DNA from: an uncultured Clostridia bacterium
Lineage (GTDB): Bacteria > Bacillota > Clostridia > Lachnospirales > CAMVHY01
Direction of reading: 5' to 3'
DNA length: 9,961 nucleotides
Assembly (NCBI GenBank): GCA_946415665.1
Contig: CAMKTI010000063.1
Location: forward strand, 1-9,961
How positions within the stretch are numbered: position 1 is the stretch's first letter; every line of letters starts with the position of its first letter. Positions 1 to 9,200 of the stretch are shown one piece after another. The notes under the pieces were generated by a model that was not told the origin of the DNA, did no database searches, and saw nothing but the letters and a program-made list of their open reading frames with translations. The position numbers were made by a program, and so were the translations under genes.

Positions 1-124
1 TATACTTTATTTTATAGTTTACTTCTCTTTTTTATCTTCTTTGTGTAGACAGTATCTAAAAAAATTTTTATCGAAGCCAAAAGAAATAAATAAAAAAGTT
101 TATAAGAAAAGTTTAAATTACTTA
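1..124. other. AT-rich intergenic region, no gene recognised
   Basis: No supportable coding region, RNA gene or terminator hairpin is visible on either strand. The stretch contains a T/C-rich run (about 21-42), a TAAAAAAATTTTTA A/T tract at 57-70, and an A/T-rich block (about 84-121) just upstream of the promoter -35 box. That last block could act as an UP-type element for RNA polymerase alpha-subunit contact, but this is inference from base composition and position only. No end of an upstream gene can be identified, so the orientation of the left-hand neighbour is unknown. Confidence 0.6.
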
Positions 125-154
125 TTGACAATGTAGAAAATTTTATTTTATAAT
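125..154 (+). promoter_or_regulatory. Consensus sigma-70/sigma-A promoter of the giant gene
   Basis: The -35 box TTGACA (125-130) and -10 box TATAAT (149-154) both match the housekeeping consensus at all six positions, separated by 18 nt. Transcription would start near 161, giving a leader of about 73 nt before the ATG at 234. An A/T-rich block lies immediately upstream. No operator or riboswitch-like structure is evident between the promoter and the start codon. The promoter faces the giant gene and nothing else, so the gene appears to have its own, potentially strong, transcription start. A perfect match can occur by chance in AT-rich DNA, but its position makes a functional role likely. 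Confidence 0.82.
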
Positions 155-218
155 AAAAAAAGATAGTGTAATAAACGACATTATTTTTTTGTTTATAAAT
201 TTTACAATATGACTTTTG

Positions 219-225
219 AAGGAGG
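219..225 (+). promoter_or_regulatory. Shine-Dalgarno sequence AAGGAGG that decides the start codon
   Basis: AAGGAGG is complementary to the CCUCCUU at the 3' end of 16S rRNA over seven bases. Two in-frame ATGs follow, at 228 and 234. The first lies only 2 nt from the Shine-Dalgarno, too close for normal initiation. The second lies 8 nt away, which is optimal. The start at 234 (MNPIDPKN) is therefore preferred. The alternative would add only Met-Thr. Confidence 0.9.
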
Positions 226-233
226 ACATGACA

Positions 234-3200
234 ATGAATCCAATAGATCCAAAAAATTTTTATACTAATGCGGCAATATCAAGCAAATCAAAAAAATTTC
301 CAGGTATGTTATTTCTTGCTGCTTGCGCGGACATATTGCTATTTGGAAATATGAGTATCCATACAAGTAATACTTGCGAAAGCAAAAAAATAATCACCGG
401 AAGAGATAGTAGTCGCTCAATGTGTGAAGAGTATATGAGCTTTTTTGAGAATACTAGGCAAAAAATCAATTCATCAGTAGAAACTGTAACCAATAAAGTG
501 GTCGTTACTAAAATGAGTTGGTTTATTGATACATTGAAAAAATTTATGACGCAATTAAATGATTTTCTGGTCGAGAATGAAAACATGCGATCAGATTTGA
601 CGCGCGTTATTTATCCGTCAAAAAGCGGAGGAATGTTAGGAGATCTAAAAGAAAATCTTATCGGCAAAATGAAACCATGGGCTTTGTCGTCTAGCGGTAG
701 AGAAGACAATGATACTGTTGACTTAATAAAAGATGACAAAGGAATGAATGTTGCTAAATTAAATGGTGCGGAACGATTAAATTACAAAAATGGATCTGAT
801 TTGGTTTCTTGGATGCCGACAGGTACTCAATTAAAAACATTGACACAAAAATTAAATTCGTTGTTGGGTTATACCTCGGGTGATCTTGCGGATTATAGCG
901 AATACTTTTTTTCCTATGTTTTGCAAACATTTATGAATGTTATTTTTGTGAATAATCCGCATTTGTTAGAAATTGATATGACAAGAATTGTTTCTAATTA
1001 TGAAATGTTGTTCAAAAATATAAATGACCACAGTACCAATGAATTTAAAGGTTATGAACGTGCTAAAGATAAGAACCAAAAAGAAAAAGAATTAGTGTGC
1101 CCCACTAAATTCATCGAATTTTTATTAAATCAAATTTGCAAAGACACTCAATTACAAAATTTAGATTTAGGTACATGTGAAAACAAAGAAAAATATACTG
1201 ATCCTATTACTACAATAACATCACTTTTGTGTAATGCTAAGCATCCAAATCAAGTGTTAGTTGAACAATGGCATGGCCAATTTGCTATGGGCGATGCTTT
1301 TTGCGGGAAAAATAACGTCTTATATTTGCCTTTATATAAAATATTGCAACGTTTTATTGGCCTAGACTTATTTGAATTTAAAAATGATGGTGATAAGACC
1401 GAATTTAAACAAATGTTACACTTTATGGTTAATTTATCTGGAAAGTTCAGATTTAAAAAGACGCAGTTTGATTTAAGAGGTACAAAATTACAAAAAGAAT
1501 ATAAATTTGGCGCTCAAATCACAAAAGAAGGAGAATATAAAGTTTCAACAGAATATAACACAGATATATCTTTTGAGTATTTTAAAGAGTTAACACAAAA
1601 AATCATTGAATTTGAGGAATTTGAAGAAACCATTAGAGCAAAAGGTTATAAACTTAAAAGTGATGATGATGATATAGATGATATACATAAAATTATAGGA
1701 TATTTATTAGATGGCAGATTTTTTTATGATGATGTTGTGAAAAAAATATTGGAAGATAAAGATTTTTCAAAGAAATTCATCGAACAAGCTAAGGAAAAAC
1801 AGATAAATGATGAAGAATGTTGTTATAGAAGTGCATACGAAATACTTGTAAATGAGTATTTTAATTTGTTGGATCAATATAATTGTGTGGATAAAAGCTT
1901 ATTAACTCATGCAAATTTGATTAAATATTTTAATAATGACGAACATAAAAATGAAATCATGGATCTTGATGCCAAGCTTGTCGTTGAACTTGAATTGTTT
2001 GACAGGTTGGATACAAAAACAATAAATAGTTTTTTAAAAGATGGGAGCAAAAAATTAAAAATGCTCGAGATTTTAAAATTAGTTATCGGTAAGATTGAAG
2101 AAGAAAAATTGAATAAATTGGATTTTGATAATTTTGATGATGTTCTGTTAAATACCGTTGTGTGGTCAAGGATAAGTGACATATCCAATGATAAAATAAA
2201 AAAAATACATTTTGACAAATTAGAAGTGAATGCACAGAAGTTTTTGTTTAAAAAAATGGCTGACAATGATTTTGAAGATTTTGATTTTGATATGAATTGG
2301 AGTCGAGTGAATGTAGAAGTTTTTAGATCAGCAAGCATTGGAGAATGGCATAAATTTGTATTTAAAAAACTTCCTTATCGTAACGATAATAACGATAATG
2401 ATAATACAAAAAAAATCATAGATACGTTTTGTAGGCGTCTGGACATACTACAATTAATGCCTGTTAACATTTTATCATTGTTTGATACTAGGCAGCAACC
2501 TGATCGTGATAATCAGTATTACACATTTTTTAATTTTTTTGATGATTGTTTTGGTTGTTGGTCTGCAGAACAAATTTTAACGTTTGGGCGTTATGAAAAC
2601 GAAAGAGAAAAACAATTATTAGAAAAGGAATTAAAAAATTACGATAATGTGACAGAAAGCGGCATATCTAAACAAAAAAAATCAATGAAGGATAGTTTAA
2701 AAAAATTGATAGAAGATAACTTAAAAAAATTAAAAGGTAAAACAAAAAAAGGCAAAATCGAATTAAAAGAAAATGCTTGGAGTACGTTTCTTTCTTTACA
2801 AAGTTTTTTTCAAAAGCTTGACGAAAGCAGAGGTTGTTTTGAATTTGATGACGATGATGATTGGAAGCCAGAAGAAATATTACTCAATTTTTTTAAAAAA
2901 CATCTGTTGGATAATAAAAATAAAAATAAAAATGAGGATAACATAAATGAGTGTTTAAAGTATGTTTTTCGTAGTTGTGAAAACAACTGTTTTTTGGCAA
3001 TGGTTATTATGGAAGCATTCATTCTTTTAAATGACGAAATTATAGGTAAAAATAAAGTTGATGATTATTATATAATGGCCGATTCGTCTAAATTATATTG
3101 CAAAGATGATGATTTAGATTTATTAAAAATAAGCCAGAAAATCAAGTTAGCATTAAATTGGAATGATCAAGCTGAAAGAAAAAAAATAATAAAGAACCTG

Positions 3201-6200
3201 TTTTCATTTATTCCCAAAATCAATGATCTTATGCGTGAGTGTGACAGATTATTGGGTGAACGGTGCTATAATCAAGGCTATAATCAAGGCTATAATCAAG
3301 GCTATAATCGCCGTCGTTATCGTTTTATTATGTTAATTGATATTTACAAATCGTTTTTAAATAAAATTTTATTATTGTATGCAAATGATATTGAAAGAGA
3401 TGATGTTAAAAAAATACAAATTTATTTTTTAGGTGACGGGGAAACATTAAAATCATTCTGTAAAACATTTGGTGACAAAATTGGTATTGATTGTTTTTCT
3501 GAAGTAATAAATTCTGTCAATGACGTAAAAAATAATGTTAAATTCGATGAGATTAGTCATGATTCTGGAGAGATGTATAAGTTTCAAAAAGCAAACAGTA
3601 TTCTTAAAATCTTAGATGTGGTCGATAGTATTAAAGAAATTAAAGAAGAAAGTCTTAACTTGGATTCAGATGATTTAATATGGAACTTTATAAATGGTAT
3701 AAAAAGAACTGCTCTACTAATTTGCTTTGGATACCCTATTGATGTACCCGGTAACTGCATAGAAACACATCTTAATCAATATGATCAATATGGTAAATTT
3801 AATTACAATCGTGTTAATTCTATTTTACGTGATATGTTTAAAAGTCTATGTAACAAAGAGATAACAGTCGATGGTTTTTTTACAAAGTATAGTTATAAAT
3901 TGGATAAAGATCAGCTTAGAACAATTATAACATCAAATGAGAATGCCAACAAATTCGGCGACTTTGAAGAGCTTGTTTTGCCGTTAATTAAAAAAGATTA
4001 TGAAAATACAGATTTCGTAGCTTTTGTGCAAAAATATGATTTGCTAAAAAACGCGATTGGTGTAGAAAATATAGACAAAAGAATGATAAACATCGCGTAT
4101 GATTGTGTAGAAACAAAACTATCTTTTGAAGAATTTGTAAACAAATATTATGTTTTGCGAAAAAATGAAAATAAAAATGAGATAATTGAAAATAAGATAA
4201 TTAATCCAGAAATTTGTGATTATCATATTGAAGCGTTGAAAGACGAAGCAAGCCAGGATATACTGACTAAAATTTTGATTGATGACAAAAATGCAGAAGA
4301 AATAATTAAGAGTGCTAGTGAAGAAACAATCAAGAATCTATATAAAAATTTATTACCCAAAAACAAAAATAGTGTAAAAGAAAAAGAACTGCCAGAGATG
4401 CGTAATAGCGTTAAAAAATATCTTGATTGCATTAAGAAATTTAAAAACTCTAACGGTATGTTAAGCGTACTTGATAGTCCTAAATTAGCAACGATGTGGT
4501 TTGCTGAAGAAGAAAGTGACGCAGAAACAAAAGCAAAGAAATTTCGGACAATGATTGAAACGTATACAAAAAAAACCATGATAGATAATTGGAAAAATTT
4601 TTCTGAGATATATATTTTACAACACATATCCTTGCAAGATATGCAAAAATATATAGAATTAAAACCAAAGTATCAAAAAATTCTAGACTTAAATACAAAA
4701 GTTGAAAACTTAGAAGATGTGGTGCAAGCGTTTTATAGAAAAATCGGTAATATTGGAAGTCATATTGTAGAACTTAATAAATGCTACAAAGCCATAAATA
4801 GTTTTTTAAATGAACCATTTTTGTTTGATATACAAAAAAACGTGAGAGCTCCCGGTTTTGTTGAGAATTTTAAAACATTACTTCAGGGACTGATTGAAAT
4901 CAGTAAAATGTATGCCAGCGACGAAGCTGTGGAAATTTGTAAAAGATATGAACATCTTATTCGAGATAAAAGTGAAAATAGCATAAAAAACTTTTTTTCC
5001 TCTATGGTTAACTGCGTACATTTTATTGGAGATTATAGAAGATTAGCTAAAATTTTAGAAATAAAATATGGATATGCATATGCAAAAGGAAAAAAGTCAG
5101 CAGAAACTAAAGAAGAAAAAATTGCTATGGTTGCTTATAATATCTTCGAATATCAGAGTAGAACATCCTTTGAGCCAGATGAAAATTTTACTTTTACGTT
5201 TGTATATTGTCTAGACGAATTAGAAAAAATTTCAAAATTAACTCATCAAGAATATAAAATGGAGAAGGGTAAAAAAACAAAAAAAATACCACAAGATGAA
5301 TACGAAAAAAAACAGCAAGTATTAAAAAAGATTTACGATAAATATAAAAAATATGGAAGAAGGTTTTTCTCATCAAGAGATGTAGAAGTTATGTGCCATG
5401 AGAGCGATGGAGCTAGCGATTTCCAAAAAGATTTTCAATCAATTATAAATACGCTGGAAGAGATTGGTTTTTTAACGGGAAATAAAATATTTAAATCATG
5501 TGAAAGTAATTTTAGAAATAATATTTTGCAAAAATATAAAAAATGTTTTGCGTCGGATATAGCTTTAAAAAAATTTACTGATTTAGGCTACCAAAAGTAT
5601 TTTTCTGACGAACAAATCTACAATACTGGCATTACAAATACGTTTAATTTTGAGATCAATGATATATATACCCCGGATAGTGTAATAAAAAAATTGCCAA
5701 AGATCACATGTGACGAATCAACAAAAAAACTTGACAAAGCGAGCGAAGAATTATATTTATGTTCTAGCAATAAATTAGACTATGTTATTGCATCCGGTAA
5801 TTTAGGTGAAACGTGTACTGGCACAATGAGAAAATTGTTTTGGCATATGGATTATAGAAAGTTAAAAACATTTGTTAGCGATTATAGATTTAGCGATTTT
5901 AAAGACATAGATAAAATTAACGACAGTAATATTGCTAAATTTGGTGTTTTCTTACAAAATATTTTAATTAGCGCTTTTGGTTATAAATCGTCCGATTTTA
6001 AATCAAAAAAAACTATCAAAAAAGAGGAAGATAAAGAAATAAAAGAGAAGATAGAAGATGTAGATGTAAATGAGAAAAATAATCTCATTGAGTATAACAA
6101 AATGAATGTTAGTCAAAAATTTATTTTTGGTGAGTGTTTTTTTGGTGGTATGTTTAGATCAATTTACCAAATAAATAAATTAAAAAAACGTAAAAAAGAA

Positions 6201-9200
6201 GATGAGGATGATGGGGTTAAATTCTATCGGGATGATGAAATTTATAATATTGACGTTGCAAAAGAACTTGACGAATTAATTAATATGCTCAAAAGCAGAG
6301 TTTCGTCCATTTGTCAAAATCCACCCACGATACGACAAACGAATAAAAATAAATTAGCTTTAATTACAGCTATGCCAAATAAAAAATCGTTTAATGCATC
6401 TCTGGAAGAATTGATAGCACGTGCATTTTTGTCTGCACATATTTATGCTTACAGCGGACATATTGATGGAAATGAACATGACAAATCACTTTTAAATTTT
6501 GGAAATGATGTGTTTGATAAAATAATTTCTATGCTTTCACGTTCGACAGAGCATGATAAGTTTAAAAATATAAATGATATTAAAAAGTGGATTAATGAAT
6601 CATCTTTGAAATATTTTATTCGAGGGACATTTAATTTTAACGAAATACCTGAAAATGAATTGAGCAGTCATCAAATGGAATTGGAACAAAATGATTTAAT
6701 TGCGAAATATAATACAAGAACACTGAATCATATTTTATCTAAAACAGGCGATAAAGTTTCCGCATTTGAGGTTTTTGAAAAAATATATCTGGATGATAAA
6801 AATAAAGTTATTCACAAATGTGATTTTGTGGAATTGGTGGATTTGCTTCACGACAAAGTTGTTACGACTGCGAAAAGCAAAGAAGATTTTTTGACTCTGT
6901 TAAAATTTTTGAAAAAGGTAAAAATACCAAGCTGTATGAATGATGCTGATTGTAATAAGTTTTTTGGCTGTTTTTTAGATTGTGCAAAAAACGCAAACTT
7001 GTTGGACAAAAACGGAAAATTTGTCGATATAGAAGCTTTAAAATGGTGGATTGAAAATGTAGTGCTTGTATTTGCTCTAGATAATCGTATGCATAATGAT
7101 TTTCGCAAAAAAACACTAATGTATGTGGCAGATAATACCGGAAAAAATATTTCAGTTATGGACGTAATCGATATCTTAATGACAACAAATAAAAAGAACC
7201 TGAATAGTAATTTGGTTTTTTGTTTGAAGGATTTGTGTGATGATGATTTTATTAATCATTTGTTAGGACAAAAAGAAACACGATTTATCTCCACGGAAAA
7301 TAGCAAAAATTTGGATAAAAACAAATTAGAAGATGTGTGTTACTTTTTTGATAAAATTGGTCGCTTTCCGCATTTTGATTTATTGAATTTATTTCCGCTT
7401 TTAGATACTATAAATGAAAAAGAGAAACTAATATCTATTGATGATGTAAACAATACAAGAAAATTTATAGACGAAGGTAGTTTACAAAAATTTCTTGATT
7501 ACAAAATTATAGATGATAATAAAGATAAAGGACCTTTTGAATCAAAAGAAACGGAAAGAAGAAGGACTATAGAGTTATGGAAATTTTTATATGTGATTTC
7601 TCGCATTCCTGAAAATAAAACTTTATTAGATGTTGTGAAAAAATTTGAAAAGAATGATAAGAAAAAAATTTTTGTAGAGCATGGATATTATCCACCTGAA
7701 GCTTTCGAAAGCGCTGTTCAGGCAATATACGATTGTTTAAGTAAAGAAAAAGGTAATATAAATTCAAATGAGAATAATATGTCGGGTTATATCGAGTTTT
7801 TGCTTAAATTTTTTGATTGTTTCCAGAGTGATCGTTGTTTTTATAAGGAAGAAAGTAGGCAAAAAGTTTCAGAAACGATAGGCAATATATTTGGTTTATT
7901 TCAAAGTCAAAAGTTAATCAAGCGCACAAATACAATAAAGCGTATAGCAGATGTTTTTTCTAAACATGTAATTGGATCATCTATATTGTATTCAATTTTT
8001 TGCAAATTAATCGAAAACATGGAAAATGATAATGTTATAAATGTTATAAATGATGATCTGAAAAAAATTATGGAAGTGTTAGAATGGGTAGAAAGTTATG
8101 CCAGTGCCTATGAACCTGATTTCAATAATTTAAAAAATGTATTGAATAAAAAAATTAAAACCTTTATGTCAAACAACGAAGATCCTCAAAAAGTGGCCAA
8201 TGATATATTGTCAATAGTTTCTGGAAAAAAAATATCTAGCCTGTTGGATTTGTCACCGTGTTTTGATGTTTTAAATTCTGAAAGTTTGGTTTCATTAGAA
8301 AATTCTCAAACGCAAAAGGTTTTTAAAAGTCTTGACCTATTAACAGGTTTTATAGAAAATGGTGTGCCTGAGGATAATAAAGGTTGTTATAACAAATGGA
8401 TCAGATTTAAGTATGCTATGCAACGAATTTCAAAAAATATGACCGTAGTGAATGTTTTGCAGGAAATAAAACAAAATCACACTAATATTTGGAATTTTAA
8501 TTTTCCAAAACTTCCTGGTAATTCGTATGCAAATGATTTTTGTCGAGATATTTGTCTAAAAATACAAACAGAAGTCAATTTAATGCCGCAAGACAATAAA
8601 AAACTATTTGAAACGGTTGATATTTTAATTGATTTTTTTAAAAAAATTACATTGCTAGATAAAGAAAATTCAAAAATAAAAGATTGTTGTAGAAAAAATT
8701 TGGATGATATTGTTAAAAACAAAAGTACAAACGAAGAGACACTTATCATACTTTTGATCACAGAAACTTTAAAAAGTCTTTTGTCCAAATATAAATTCAA
8801 TGATGTTAATGATATAACCACTTTTTTTGATCAGATAAAGAAAATACTAAAAGAGTTTGAACTTAATTTCGCAAGAGATACAGTCATAGATATTTTTATT
8901 CCAACAATGTTATCTGTGCTGGGCAATAGCAATCTTAATATTTTTTTACTTCTGGAGTATCTCGAAAAACAATATAATGTGGAAGAGCACAATTATAATG
9001 AATTACCTGTATGTAAGCGTGCTTTACAAAATAAAGATATATTAAATAAATTATCAGACATATTTAAGCAGAAGATAGAGGAATTGGAAAAAGAAAAAAT
9101 AACAAATTTTGAAATTCCACGGGATGCAAACTTAGATTATAAAAAAAGCGGTATACTATTTTTAGTTAGCAAATTTGTGGCTAATGGTGATATCAATAAT

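Noticed and set aside
57..70. TAAAAAAATTTTTA tract as a possible terminator of an upstream gene
   Set aside because: It has no G/C stem and no loop followed by a clear U-run. It is better described as an A/T tract.
171..196. Inverted repeat ATAAAC...GTTTAT in the leader as a possible regulatory hairpin
   Set aside because: The stem is only 6 bp, AT-rich, with a 14-nt loop. It is too weak, and such repeats are common by chance in this composition.
209..268. Short upstream open frame (ATG 209, stop TAA 266-268) overlapping the ribosome site and start of the giant gene
   Set aside because: It has no Shine-Dalgarno of its own and its codons run through the AAGGAGG and the real start. It is too short and unsupported to propose as a leader peptide.
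260..586. Minus-strand open frame of 108 codons opposite the N-terminal part of the giant gene
   Set aside because: It lies fully antisense to the giant frame, and its Phe/Ser/Leu/Ile-rich translation is what antisense reading of AT-rich coding DNA yields. It shows no family resemblance.
1907..2338. Minus-strand open frame of 143 codons, rich in Ser, Leu, Phe and Asn
   Set aside because: It is antisense to the giant gene. Its Ser/Leu/Phe-rich composition is the complement of Lys/Asp/Glu/Asn codons on the coding strand.
3267..3308. Short direct repeats considered as a CRISPR-like array
   Set aside because: The units are 12 bp, directly adjacent without spacers, and in frame with a coding sequence.
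4223..4627. Minus-strand open frame of 134 codons with apparent hydrophobic stretches that could look like a membrane protein
   Set aside because: The hydrophobic runs are the antisense image of Lys/Asn/Glu-rich helical segments. The giant frame covers the region completely.
8477..8821. Minus-strand open frame of 114 codons
   Set aside because: It is antisense to the giant gene, hydrophobic and Ser-rich as expected for a shadow, with no recognisable domain.
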